Origin: Myxococcales bacterium
GTDB taxonomy: Bacteria; Myxococcota_A; Polyangia; Polyangiales; Polyangiaceae
Reading direction: 5' to 3'
Length of the DNA stretch: 64,000 nt
Assembly (NCBI GenBank): GCA_016720545.1
Contig: JADKKK010000013.1
Location: 1 to 64,000, forward strand
Positions 52,041-62,063 of the stretch are shown piece after piece. The notes below the pieces were generated by a model that did no database searches, was not told where the DNA came from, and saw nothing but the letters and a program-made list of their open reading frames with translations. A program made the translations under genes and the position numbers. Each line of letters starts with the position of its first letter. The stretch's first letter is position 1.

Positions 52041-53012
52041 TCAAAGCAGCGGAAGGGCGATGAATTTCAAAGGTTTAGACGCGTTCGCCTGCGCCCCGAC
52101 GAGCACGAGCGCGTAAGGGCCGCCCGCGGCAAAGTGCGCGACGATGGGCACCGTGGGGTCGGACTGTTCGTGGATTTCCACGAGGGACTCCTCGTGGGCG
52201 CCGGCCTTCAGGCGGTCGCCATAGGAGGTCCGAAAGACGGGGGTCAGCGACATCGAGGAGAGCGTCGTGCTGCGGGTCGCGAGGCCGCCATCGTCCAGCG
52301 GCTCGCTCACCTCGTAGGTGACGGGCCCCGCGTAGTCGGAGACGTTCACGAGCTGCAGGTTCAGGTGGCCGCTGCGCAGGCCGTTGGAGAGCGCCACACG
52401 CACATCGATCTGCACGTCGGTGTTGGACGTGCCCCGCACCGCGAGCACGGCCCCCGGCTTGGTGAGCAGACCCGGATCCGGCAGACGCAGCGCGACGCGC
52501 TTCGTGGCGGGCAGGCAGCCGGTGCCGCTGTCGCCGTCGCACGCGAGGGACGAGCACGCGCCCGAGACGAGGGACTCGTTCTTCTTGGTGTCCTCGTCGA
52601 GGAGGAGGAGCACGAAGTCGCGCCCGTCGAACTCGGGTGGCGCGTCGAGGCGCACCGCGCCGCGCGCGTCGAGGCCCGCGAGGCTCGCGCCGGGCATGCG
52701 CGCGGTAGGGATGGGGGCCATGGTGCCGTCCGACACGGTGGCCCGCGCGCTCGCCGCGGGGCACAGGCGAAACGCGGGCAGCGTGTCGTGCCCGTGGATG
52801 AGCACGACCGCGCCACGCGCGAACGTCGGCGCTGGCGGCTCGAAGACTTCGGGGCCAGCGTCCGGCAGCGTCGCCCCATCGACAGGGCGGGGGGGCTCAG
52901 GGCCGCCATCGAGGCCAGCGGCGCTCACGCTGCAGGACAGCGCGTGGAGCGCGGCGGCGCTGGCGGCGACGCCCAAGAGCACGGACAGGACTGTGCGCTT
53001 CCGTGGGCTCAT
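52041..53012 (-). CDS. Paralogous lipoprotein, second of a tandem array
   Basis: The 323-residue precursor has a lipoprotein signal (AALHALSC), an Asp/Gly/Pro linker and a beta-rich mature part. Shared blocks with its neighbours are VVLIHGHDTLPAFRLCPAA, IPTARMPGASLAGLDARG, LLLDEDTKKNESLVSGACSS and KFIALPLL. The first block resembles the opening of DUF4397 domains, but I am not sure. Paired cysteines (CSSLAC; GTGC) suggest disulphides. Its ATG overlaps the stop of the first paralogue by 4 bp. Confidence 0.75.
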   Translation of the reverse strand: MSPRKRTVLSVLLGVAASAAALHALSCSVSAAGLDGGPEPPRPVDGATLPDAGPEVFEPPAPTFARGAVVLIHGHDTLPAFRLCPAASARATVSDGTMAPIPTARMPGASLAGLDARGAVRLDAPPEFDGRDFVLLLLDEDTKKNESLVSGACSSLACDGDSGTGCLPATKRVALRLPDPGLLTKPGAVLAVRGTSNTDVQIDVRVALSNGLRSGHLNLQLVNVSDYAGPVTYEVSEPLDDGGLATRSTTLSSMSLTPVFRTSYGDRLKAGAHEESLVEIHEQSDPTVPIVAHFAAGGPYALVLVGAQANASKPLKFIALPLL

Positions 53013-53998
53013 CGATGGGTGGGTACCGCCACGAACGTGAGGTCGCCCGGCGCGCCGAGCAAGAACAACGCGAAGAGGCCCGGGTTCGCGTAGAAATCGA
53101 CCACCGGCCGCCGCGGAGCGGAGTTGCCGTGCACCTCGAGCATCGTCTCGCGGTGCGTGCCGGCCACGAAGGCGCCACCAAAGCCGGAGTAGGGAATGCC
53201 GCCGGCGACGCTCCCATCGATGGCGGTCCCCTGGAACGTCACCCCCCGGCCGAAGTTGGCCTCGTCAAAGAGCTGCACGTCGAGCTTGCCCACCGTGGCG
53301 TTGGTGGACTGCCTGGGCGTCCGCGTCTCGAACCTGGCCGTGGCCCGGGTGGCCCCCTTCAGGACGAGGATCCCCTTCTTGTCCAAGGCGGCGTCGTTCG
53401 GCAGGTCCACGACGGTGACGCGGGGTTCGCGGGGTTCGGGCCCGGTGCCGTCGTCGAGACAACCCGACCCACCGCCGACGCACGACAGCGTCTCGCAGGT
53501 CCCCGAGATCAGCCCAGGGTGGGCCTTGGTCTTTTCATCGATCCAGAGCACCACGACGGACGTCGTGCCGAACATCGCTGCGGGGGGCGCTATCCCGACC
53601 GCGCCACGCTCGGGTACACCCTCCAGGCTCGACCCCGGCATGAGCACCTCGGGGATAGGTCGAGCGAGTGAGTCGCTCGCGACGACGCCTGGCGCGACGG
53701 CGGGGCAGAGCCGAAAGGCGGGGAGGTTCGAGCCGTTCGCGAGGACGAGGAGGTTGCTCTCGACCAGGGGGCCGGGGGTCAGCGTGCCGGCCTCCAGGCC
53801 CGCGTTCGTGCTGGGGGGGACGTCGGGCCCCCGTTCCGTCGAACCTTCGGGGCCCGCGTCCCCCGAAAGCGTGGCGCCGGCGTCGGCGCCACCGTCGCCA
53901 CCGGGCTCCGGGGTGCCCGAGGCGCCGCAGTGGAGCGACCCGAAGCTGACCAGACCGCCGAGGGCCGCGAGCACGAGGAGGTGCGAGACAGAGCGCAT
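53009..53998 (-). CDS. Paralogous lipoprotein, first of a tandem array
   Basis: The 329-residue precursor has a lipoprotein signal (GLVSFGSLHC), a Gly/Asp/Ala linker and the common core: LLVLANGSNLPAFRLCPA, PIPEVLMPGSSLEGVPERG, VVLWIDEKTKAHPGLISGTC, GTHRETMLEVHGNSAPRRP and LTFVAVPTHR. It leads an array of three overlapping paralogues. ATG 53998 has GAAAGG eight bases upstream. The array is divergent from a Ser/Thr kinase operon across a 270-bp spacer with a perfect palindrome, which hints at shared control. Function unknown; probably outer-membrane or surface proteins. Confidence 0.75.
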   Translation of the reverse strand: MRSVSHLLVLAALGGLVSFGSLHCGASGTPEPGGDGGADAGATLSGDAGPEGSTERGPDVPPSTNAGLEAGTLTPGPLVESNLLVLANGSNLPAFRLCPAVAPGVVASDSLARPIPEVLMPGSSLEGVPERGAVGIAPPAAMFGTTSVVVLWIDEKTKAHPGLISGTCETLSCVGGGSGCLDDGTGPEPREPRVTVVDLPNDAALDKKGILVLKGATRATARFETRTPRQSTNATVGKLDVQLFDEANFGRGVTFQGTAIDGSVAGGIPYSGFGGAFVAGTHRETMLEVHGNSAPRRPVVDFYANPGLFALFLLGAPGDLTFVAVPTHR

Positions 53999-54124
53999 GG
54001 TGCGGGCCTTTCTTCGGGTACGCCCTCCAGGAAGCATAGAGCGTGCCCGGAGGCAGGCCACCAAAAAAACACCCACTTCTCGCGCGGCCAGCGGGGTAGG
54101 ACCGGCGCGTCAGGGTCCGCGGTC

Positions 54125-54138
54125 GTGCCACCTGGCAC
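54125..54138. promoter_or_regulatory. Perfect palindrome in the lipoprotein/kinase divergent spacer
   Basis: GTGCCA-CC-TGGCAC is a perfect 6-bp inverted repeat lying 127 bp before the first lipoprotein start and 131 bp before the kinase start, near the middle of the divergent spacer. This is where an operator serving both operons would sit. No matching regulator gene is adjacent. Confidence 0.4.
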
Positions 54139-54268
54139 ACTTCCCCGCCAAGGCGCAGAAGCCGCCGCTGTGGTCGGGCAAAGAAGTTGCTTCCGGTATC
54201 TTCGTCGCGCATCCTTTCCGCACCTCTCCTCTCCATTTTTTTCCCGTCCCTTCGCCGAGGCCCTTCCC

Positions 54269-55702
54269 TTGTCTACGCCCCAAGTCGGCATGATGGTCAC
54301 GCCGAACGTTCGGCTCACCCGTCCTCTCAGTGAGGGCGGAATGGGCGCGGTGTGGGTGGCGGAGCACCTGGCGCTGCGGACGCAAGTGGTGGTGAAGTTC
54401 ATCCTCGGGGAGCTCGCGTCCAACCCCGACGCGCTCTCGCGCTTCGAGCGCGAGGCCGCCGCCGCCTCTCAGGTGAAGAGCCCTCACGTGGTGCAGACGT
54501 TCGACCACGGCTGCACGAAGGAGGGACTCCCGTACATCGTGATGGAGCTGCTGGAGGGAGAGGACCTCGGCGACTACCTCGACCGCCACCGGCGCATGGA
54601 GCCGCAGACCGTGCTCTCGCTGGTCTCGCAGCTGAGCCGCGCCCTCGACCGCGCCCACGTGAAGGGCATCGTCCACCGCGACATCAAGCCCAACAATATT
54701 TTCCTTAGCGAAGGCGAGGCCGGCGAGTTCTTCGTGAAGCTCCTCGACTTCGGCATCGCGAAGGGCGTCGACTCGGTGCGCCTCGACAGCGCCACACGAA
54801 CCGGCACGGTGATGGGCTCGCCTTTCTACATGAGCCCCGAGCAGATCGTGGGCGCGAAAGAGATCGGCCCGCGCTCCGACCTTTGGGCGGTGGGCGTGGT
54901 GGCCTTCGAGGCGCTCACGGGCGTGCGCCCCTTCGAGGCCGACTCGGTCGGCGCGCTGGCCCTCCAAATCCACGCGGGCGAGCGGCCGCGACCCACGGAG
55001 AAGAACCCGAGCCTGCCGGCCACGGTCGACGAGTGGTTCGAAAAGGCCTGCGCTCGCGAGATCGACGACCGCTACGGCTCGGCGCGGGAAATGTCCGAGG
55101 GCCTCGCCGCCGCGCTCGCGGGGCAGAGCCCGCTCCTGGTCAGCTCCGGTCCTCGCGTCTCCGCGCCCACGTCTGCGCCCACCCCGGGGTCCGGGCCGGG
55201 CGCCGTGCCCACCGCGGCCAGCTCCGGGGGGTCACTCGGCAGCTCCGCGATGTTCGCGAAGACGCACGAGGTGCCCTCGGGCAGCCTGCCGTCGTCGCCC
55301 GGCCTGTCCGCGACGACGTTGAGCGCCCCCCCGAGCGGCTCGCGCAAGGTCGCGCTGGCCGTGGGGGGCCTGGGCCTCCTGGTCCTGGGGTTGCTTGGTG
55401 CGCTCGCGCTACGCGCGTCGCCTGGCGCGACCGCTACGGGCCTCGGGGGAAATCCCACCGCGACGACCACGACGGCGGCGACGAGCGCGCCCATCGCGAC
55501 GTCGCACGTCGACGCCTCGGGTCCGGCCTCGACCGCCCTGGTCGCGCTCTCTGCGGAGCCGCCGCACGCCGCACCCTCGACCTCCGCGCCAACACCGGCT
55601 AAGTCTGTCACGCTCAAGGGACACCCGGCGACGCCGCCCCCGTCCAGCGCCCCGTCCGCGCCCCCACGACCCACGGCGACGAACAATGACCCGCTCCTGT
55701 GA
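54269..55702 (+). CDS. Transmembrane Hanks-type Ser/Thr protein kinase
   Basis: The 477-residue protein has a kinase domain (about 12-290) with glycine loop LSEGGMGAVWVAEH, Lys43, catalytic VHRDIKPNNIFL (Asp138), DFG at 160-162 and activation segment GSPFYMSPEQ. A Ser/Pro/Gly-rich juxtamembrane stretch leads to one membrane segment (about 360-381) and a disordered Ala/Thr/Pro outer tail of about 96 residues with no sensor domain. TTG 54269 is chosen for GAGG eight bases upstream; ATG 54290 lacks a site. It leads a four-gene operon with a PEGA-like protein and two DUF1566 proteins. Confidence 0.9.
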   Translation: MSTPQVGMMVTPNVRLTRPLSEGGMGAVWVAEHLALRTQVVVKFILGELASNPDALSRFEREAAAASQVKSPHVVQTFDHGCTKEGLPYIVMELLEGEDLGDYLDRHRRMEPQTVLSLVSQLSRALDRAHVKGIVHRDIKPNNIFLSEGEAGEFFVKLLDFGIAKGVDSVRLDSATRTGTVMGSPFYMSPEQIVGAKEIGPRSDLWAVGVVAFEALTGVRPFEADSVGALALQIHAGERPRPTEKNPSLPATVDEWFEKACAREIDDRYGSAREMSEGLAAALAGQSPLLVSSGPRVSAPTSAPTPGSGPGAVPTAASSGGSLGSSAMFAKTHEVPSGSLPSSPGLSATTLSAPPSGSRKVALAVGGLGLLVLGLLGALALRASPGATATGLGGNPTATTTTAATSAPIATSHVDASGPASTALVALSAEPPHAAPSTSAPTPAKSVTLKGHPATPPPSSAPSAPPRPTATNNDPLL

Positions 55703-55727
55703 AAGCGTAAAGTTCCCAAGGAGATTC

Positions 55728-56718
55728 GTGAGCCTAGCGCTTTCGGTAGCGCTCGGGCTGGCCAGCGCCTCGCTGGTCACGCGGCCGGCGCTCGCGGACG
55801 GCGCGCCGAGCGCGTCCGACCTCGAATCGGCCCGTGGCGCGCTCCTCGCGGGCCGCGCGCTGCGCGCGAAGGGCGACCTCGCCGGCGCGCTCGAGAAGTT
55901 CAAGGCGGCGCACGTGCTGGCGCACACGCCCGTCACGGGCATCGAGCTCGCCAAGGTCCACGCGGAGCTCGGTCAGCCGGTCGAGGCGCGCGACGTGTGC
56001 TTCGAGATCGGCCGCATGCCGATCGCGCTCGGCGAGACGGGGCGCTCGCGCGAGGCCCGCGCCGAGGCCGACACGCTCGCCGAGGCCATGAAGGGCAAGG
56101 TCGCGACCCTGCTGGTCGTGCTGAAGACGCCCCCGAACCGCGCGGCGCACGTGAAGGTGGACGGCGTGGAGGTGCCCGAGGCCGCCCTCGCCGCGGGCCG
56201 CAAGGTGAACCCGGGCAAGCACGTGGTCACCGCGCGCATCGACGAGGGCCCCGAGGCGTCGGTCTCGGCCACGCTCGGCGAAGGCGAGAAGAAGAGCGTG
56301 GAGCTCGCCCCGGAAGCGCCGACCAAGGTTTCGCAGGCCGGTGGCCCGCCTCCGCCCCCGCCTCCGCCCCCCGTCGAGGAGCGCAAGACCGTCTCACCGC
56401 TCGTGCCGCTCGGCTTCGGCGTGGGCACCGCGGGCCTCATCGTCGGCTCGGTCTCGGGCATCATCGCGCTGAGCAAGACGAGCACGCTCGACGCGAACTG
56501 CAAGACGCCGGCCCGCGACGCCAAGGTTGGCTGCCCGGCCACGGAGACCTCGGACCTCTCCACGGCGCGCGGAGCGGCCACCGTCAGCACCATCGGGTTC
56601 GTCGTGGCGGGCGTAGGCGCGGCCGTGGGGGTCGTGGGGCTGCTCACGCCTGGCACCGTGCGCGTAGGCAAACAGGGGCGAATTTCACCTTACTTCGACG
56701 GGACAGGGGCCGGGCTTC

Positions 56719-56732
<14 letters not shown>
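55728..56732 (+). CDS. Exported PEGA-like protein with C-terminal membrane segments
   Basis: The 334-residue protein has a cleavable signal (SLALSVALGLASASL, cut near ALA-DG), a TPR-like helical region (GALLAGRALRAKGDLAGALE), a PEGA-like beta domain (AAHVKVDGVEVPEAALAAGR then KVNPGKHVVTARI), a Pro run and two C-terminal hydrophobic segments. This layout is common beside myxobacterial kinases. GTG 55728 is preferred for AAGGAG just upstream and no overlap with the kinase; ATG 55686 would overlap it by 17 bp. It overlaps the next gene by 14 bp. It may sense or bind envelope material for the kinase. Confidence 0.75.
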
Positions 56733-57479
<747 letters not shown>

Positions 57480-57492
<13 letters not shown>

Positions 57493-57932
57493 CGAGGCGC
57501 GCCGCGACCGCCGCCGCCCTCTTGCTGCTCCCCGGGCTCGTTCGCGCTGACGCGCCGACGGGTCAATACGAGGCGTACCTGTCCACGCAGATTACGATTT
57601 CCGACGCGAAGACCCACCTCCAGTGGACGCGGGCGGTGCCCGCCGGGCAGCAATCCTTGAGCCAGATCGTCTGCTCGACCCGGCTTCCTTCGGTGCGTGA
57701 GCTCGCGACGCTGCTCGACAACGAACCCGCCACCGTTTACGACGACAAGGGTCTCCCGCAGCGCATTTACATCGACACGAACGCCTTCCCCGGCACGCCG
57801 CGCGGGAACTTCTGGACGTCGACGGCGACCCCGGAAGGAAAGGTCTTCGTGGTCAATTTCGGGACCGGGGAGATCTCCTTGGTCGATCCCGCGGTGACCA
57901 AGGCGCACGTGCGGTGCGTCGTGAACTACTAG
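57480..57932 (+). CDS. Exported DUF1566-domain protein
   Basis: The 150-residue precursor has a signal peptide (AATAAALLLLPGLVRADA) and a single DUF1566 domain: DAKTHLQWTRAVPAGQQSLS, then STRLPSVRELATLLDNEP, GNFWTSTATPEGKVFVVNFG and VRCVVNY with paired cysteines. It is not a lipoprotein, unlike its neighbour. The start overlaps the upstream stop by 13 bp. It ends the kinase operon. Confidence 0.8.
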
Positions 57933-57978
57933 CGCTTCGGATCGCCAGGCCACGGGACCCGTGGTAGACCGCGGGCAC

Positions 57979-59559
57979 ATGAGCCACCCTCTGTGCGTCA
58001 CGCTCGATCGACGCAGCGCCCCGCGCACCATCTTCTCCGGGGACCGCCTGATCGAAGTGGACATGCCCGCGGGCACGCGCGTGCTCTACCCCAAGCCGCC
58101 GCTCGCGGGCCTGAAGGATCCGGACGCCGCCATTCGCTACGCGCTGAACCACCCGTACAACTCGGCGCCGCTCCACGCGAAGCTGCGGCCCGGCATGAAG
58201 GTCGTCATCGCGATCGACGACATCTCGCTGCCGCTGCCGCCCATGCGCCGGCCCGACGTGCGCGAGCGCGTGCTCACGATCGTGCTCGAGACCCTCGCCG
58301 ACCACGGCGTGGAGGACATCGAGATGATCATCGCGACCTCCGTGCACCGGCGCATGACCGGCCCCGAGATCCGCCACATCGTCGGCGACAAGATCTACAA
58401 CGCCTACTACCCCGACCGCCTCTACAACCACGACGCGGAAGACCCGAAGGGCATGGTCGAGATCGGCACCACCGAGCTCGGCGAGGTGGTCGAGCTGAAC
58501 CGCGCCGCGGTGGAGAGCGATCTCCTCATTTACGTGAACCTGAACCTCGTGCCGATGGACGGCGGGCACAAGTCGGTGGCGGTGGGGCTCTGCGGGTACA
58601 AGAGCCTGCGGGCGCATCACAACCCCGAGACCATGCGCAAGTGCCACTCGTACATGGATCCGGACTCGTCCGCCCTGGCGCGGTCGGTCGAGCGAATGGG
58701 CAAGATCGCGAACGCGAAGCTCAACGTGTTCACGATCGAGACCACGATCAACAACCGCATGTTCGATCGCCCGCTCGAGTTCCTTCACAAGAACGAGGAC
58801 GACCTCACGTCGAGCGAGCGCGCGGCGCTGAAGGCGCTCGTGTTCACGCTGTCCCGCGTGCCCCAGCCCGCGCGCGAGGCGATCTTCCAGCGCATCCCCT
58901 CGCCCTACGAGCTCACCGGCGTGTTCGCCGGCGAGACCGAGGCCGTGCACGAGCACACGCTCGCGAAGGCGTACGAGCAGTACCTCGTGCCCATCAAGGG
59001 GCAGGCCGACATCCTCGTCACGGGGATCCCGTACATCAGCCCGTACAACGTGAACTCGTTCCTGAACCCACTGCTCGTGCAGGTGATGGCGCAGGGGTAC
59101 CTGTTCAACCTCTACAAAGGGGTGCCGCTCGTGAAGAAGGGCGGCACGATGATCGTGTGCCACCCGTGCACCGACCAGTTCGACAAAGAGCACCACGCCC
59201 CGTACATCGAGTTCGTGCACAACCTGCTGCCCGAGACGCGCGACGCGCTCGAGCTGCACAAGCGCTACGAGAAGAAGTTCTCGGAGAACCCCGCGTACAT
59301 TCAGATGTACCGCTCGGGCCATGCGTACCACCCGACCCACCCCTTCTTCATGTGGTATTGGGGCGAGGCGGGGCGCCAGCACCTCGGGCGCGTCATCGTC
59401 GTCGGCGCCGACAACGAGTACATCCCGAAGCTCCTCGGCTACGAGACCGCGAGGTCCATGCCGGAGGCCCTCGAGATGGCCCGGGACACCGCGCCAGCCT
59501 CGCCGGAGATCACCATGCTCCACTCGCCGCCGATCCTCATGGCGGAGTGCTCCGCGTAA
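57979..59559 (+). CDS. LarA-family nickel-pincer racemase/epimerase
   Basis: LarA enzymes racemise or epimerise 2-hydroxyacids using a nickel-pincer nucleotide. This 526-residue homologue has AIDDISLPLPPM (the DxTxPxP-like motif), TSVHRRMTGPEI with the catalytic-type His, and DGGHKSVAVG with the Lys that would carry the cofactor, then a long C-terminal region (GYPLVKKGG-like; GVPLVKKGGTMIVCHPC). It is longer than lactate racemase (about 424) and of the group often annotated DUF2088. ATG 57979 is used. Cofactor genes larB, larC and larE are absent nearby, so they must be elsewhere or cofactor use is unproven. Confidence 0.85.
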   Translation: MSHPLCVTLDRRSAPRTIFSGDRLIEVDMPAGTRVLYPKPPLAGLKDPDAAIRYALNHPYNSAPLHAKLRPGMKVVIAIDDISLPLPPMRRPDVRERVLTIVLETLADHGVEDIEMIIATSVHRRMTGPEIRHIVGDKIYNAYYPDRLYNHDAEDPKGMVEIGTTELGEVVELNRAAVESDLLIYVNLNLVPMDGGHKSVAVGLCGYKSLRAHHNPETMRKCHSYMDPDSSALARSVERMGKIANAKLNVFTIETTINNRMFDRPLEFLHKNEDDLTSSERAALKALVFTLSRVPQPAREAIFQRIPSPYELTGVFAGETEAVHEHTLAKAYEQYLVPIKGQADILVTGIPYISPYNVNSFLNPLLVQVMAQGYLFNLYKGVPLVKKGGTMIVCHPCTDQFDKEHHAPYIEFVHNLLPETRDALELHKRYEKKFSENPAYIQMYRSGHAYHPTHPFFMWYWGEAGRQHLGRVIVVGADNEYIPKLLGYETARSMPEALEMARDTAPASPEITMLHSPPILMAECSA

Positions 59560-59620
59560 CCTGCGTTCCCGCACCGTGACTTTCCCCGTACGGCGCGCCG
59601 AGAGCGCGTAAGGTTCCCCG

Positions 59621-60759
59621 ATGGCCGCCAAGAAGAAGCCCCTCGCCACCGCCAAGCCGCGGAGCGCGCCCAAGAGCAGCGCCGTGACGACCAAGAAGCC
59701 AAGAAGCCCGCGACTGCCAAGAAGGCCGCCCCGAAGCCCGCGACTGCCAAGAAGCCCGCCGCGAAGAAGGCCCCTGCCGCGACGGCGCCGACGGCCAAGA
59801 AGCCCGCCGCGAAGAAGGCCACCCCGAAGCCCGCCGTGAAGAAGGCCAAGAAGGCCGCCCCGAAGCCCGCCGCGAAGAAGGCCGCCCCGAAGCCCGCGAA
59901 GGGAGGGACACCCGCCGGCCTCGCGCAGCAGCTCCGCAAGCTCCTCGAGGGCGAGGACGCGCCGTCGATCCACGCAAAGGGCGTGGAGCTCTTCTCCGCC
60001 ATCACGCAGGGCACGAAGGGCGAGCTGCACCTCGGCCTGCTCGCGGTCGCGTTCAGGCGCGCGGGCGAGCTCGGCCACGCCGAGGCCTGGGTCGATTTCG
60101 GCCAGTGCCTCCAGAACGGCTGGGGCGTGGACCCCGACGAAGAGGCTGCGCTCGCGGCCTACGCGAAGGCCGCGAGCATGGGGTCCGACCAGGGCGCCTA
60201 CGCGCTCGCCGCCAACGCCTACTGGCACCAGCAAGACTTCGCCGCCGCGCAGGCGTGGGCCAAGAAGGCGCTCCGCGGGGGCGATCCCGTGGGCGCGGTG
60301 CACTACCTCCTCGGCCGCATGGCGTTCCACGGGCAGGGCGTCCGGGCGAACAAGAAGAAGAGCTACGAGCTGCACGAGACCGCCGCGAAGCGCGGCGACT
60401 CGGACGCGATGTTCGAGCTCTTCGCGATGGCGTCCACCGGACAGGGCACGAAGAAAGACGAGCCGACCGCCGTCGTGTGGCTCATGGAGGCGGCGAAGCG
60501 AAACCACCCGCGCGCGCTCTTCAACCTCGGCGCGTTCCACGCCATGGGCAGCTTCGGGTTCGCAGAGGACCTCGAGGCCGCCGCCAGCTTCTACGAGGCG
60601 GCGTCGGAGAACGGTCACGGGCGGGCGAGCGCCACGCTCGGCACGATGTACCTCGGCGGCAAGGGCGTCCGGAAGAGCGACAAGAAGGCGGCGGAGTTCT
60701 TCGAGCGCGCGGAGGCCCAGGGCTTCGACGTCCAGGAGTTCCTCGAGGGCCTCGGCTGA
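59621..60759 (+). pseudogene. Histone H1-like/Sel1-repeat protein with single-base frameshift
   Basis: ATG 59621, with AAGG seven bases upstream, starts a Lys/Ala/Pro-rich H1-like tail (AAKKKPLATAKPRSAPK). After base 59700 this frame turns into Arg/Pro sequence, while the frame continuing KKPATAKKAAPKP is one base off: one base is missing at the repeated AAGAAGCC around 59699-59701. With it restored, a 379-residue protein results. The remainder holds about five Sel1-type repeats (LAAYAKAASMGSDQGAYALA; LGTMYLGGKGVRKSDKKAAE). Reinitiation at GTG 59836 is an alternative. It may be a real frameshift, a slippage site or a sequencing error. Confidence 0.75.
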
Positions 60760-60805
60760 TCCCGCGCTCGTAGCGCGCGCCGCGCGGTGCGTGTACATAC
60801 ATGGA

Positions 60806-62062
60806 ATGCGCGCCATCCGCCCTTCCGCACTCGTAGCCCTCTGCGCAGCGTCGATCGCGTGCGGCGCCTTCGGCAGCGGCGACGCTGACGACGCAGGCGC
60901 GGCGGGCATCGACGCCGCGAGCAGCGCAGACGTGGCGAGCGGCACCGATGCGGCGGCCGCGGAGAGCGGCACCGATGCGAGCGCTTGCCGCGCCACCGGG
61001 CGGCCCGTGGTCGACGTCGCGTACGGGCAGGCCGCCACCTTCCCTTTCCCCGTCAGGAAGGCGGCAGTCGCGCCCAGCGGAGACGTCTTGGCCGTCGCGC
61101 TGCGCGCGTGCGGCGACGGGAGCGCGCGCAGCGCGACGTTGGCGCGGATCGGGCGCGACGGCACCGTGAGCGGCCCCATCGGTTGTCTGCCGGAGGAGGT
61201 GCCTTGGGCGATCGCCGCTACCCCCGCCGGCGCCCTCGTGGGTACGACGCTCGGGGCGAGCCCCGAGCAGCGCGTACGACTCTGGCGGGTGGCGCCGACG
61301 GGGGCGGCGACCCAACTCGACGAGCTCGGCAACCCGGTCGTCTCGCCGCCGGAGCCGAGTCGCACACCCTTCCCTACAATCGCCTTCCAGAGCGGAACAG
61401 TGACCGGGTGGGGCGGCTTCCGGGAGGCGCAGACGGGCGCGCCGAAGGTGAAGGGCGTGCTGCGCGCGTCGACGGGCGGCCCGTGGTTGTCGGTCGCCAC
61501 GCCCGTCGCGACGGAGGTGCCCGTCGCGGTGGCGGCGCGCGGCGGGAGCCTGCTCTTCGTGTTCATCCAGGAGGCGGAGGACCCGAACCCGGGCTACGTG
61601 GTGCTGCGCCGCTTCAACGTGGCCTCGAGCCTCACGGAGGACACGGCATTCTCGAACGCCGGGCGTACGAAGCTCCCGCTGCCAGGCCCTGTGCTGTTCG
61701 TCGAGGCCCCCGTGCGCTCGCTCGTGTGGGACGGCGACACGATCACCTTCGTCATGTCGGTCACCGCGACGGACAGCGCAGTCTACGTGTTCCGGGAGCC
61801 CGCCGGCCCGGCGAGCCCGGCGACCTTCGTGGGGAGCGCGGCTCAGGTGACGCGGGCGTGCGACGGCGCCACGCTCATCGCGGCGAACGCTGGCGGCGGC
61901 GCGGTCGACGTCCTCCGCTTCTCCTCGGGCGCGCTCGGGTGGTCAGGAGGCGCGGCCGCCCCGCGGCTGGCGGGGCTCGGCGGCCTCACGGGCTTCGGGG
62001 TTGCCGACGACGGGCTCGCGTACGTGGTCGGCAGCACGAAGGCCGCGAGGCTCACGCCCTAG
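60806..62062 (+). CDS. Uncharacterised lipoprotein, beta-propeller-like
   Basis: The 418-residue precursor has a lipoprotein signal (LCAASIACGAF), an Asp/Ala/Ser-rich linker (about 25-65) and a mature part with repeated beta-blade-like units (KAAVAPSGDVLAVALRACGD; AIAATPAGALVGTTLGASP; SLVWDGDTITFVMSVTATD). A beta-propeller is likely, but no family is recognised. ATG 60806 is used. It converges on the VWA gene with one base between stops. Confidence 0.65.
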   Translation: MRAIRPSALVALCAASIACGAFGSGDADDAGAAGIDAASSADVASGTDAAAAESGTDASACRATGRPVVDVAYGQAATFPFPVRKAAVAPSGDVLAVALRACGDGSARSATLARIGRDGTVSGPIGCLPEEVPWAIAATPAGALVGTTLGASPEQRVRLWRVAPTGAATQLDELGNPVVSPPEPSRTPFPTIAFQSGTVTGWGGFREAQTGAPKVKGVLRASTGGPWLSVATPVATEVPVAVAARGGSLLFVFIQEAEDPNPGYVVLRRFNVASSLTEDTAFSNAGRTKLPLPGPVLFVEAPVRSLVWDGDTITFVMSVTATDSAVYVFREPAGPASPATFVGSAAQVTRACDGATLIAANAGGGAVDVLRFSSGALGWSGGAAAPRLAGLGGLTGFGVADDGLAYVVGSTKAARLTP

Positions 62063-62063
62063 C

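Noticed and set aside
54130..54150. A possible sigma-54 promoter (TGGCAC then CCGC) upstream of the kinase operon
   Set aside because: The GG-to-GC spacing is one base too long and the TTGC element is missing; the sequence is better explained as half of the palindrome.
59836..60759. Treating the Sel1-repeat protein as an independent gene starting at GTG 59836
   Set aside because: The basic H1-like sequence continues upstream in the same frame to about 59701 and joins an ATG with a good ribosome site once one base is restored, so a frameshifted longer gene fits better.
57853..61566. A 1237-codon open frame on the minus strand opposite larA and the Sel1 gene
   Set aside because: It is antisense to well-supported genes and its translation is Arg/Leu/His/Gly-rich with no motif; such shadows are expected at this GC content.
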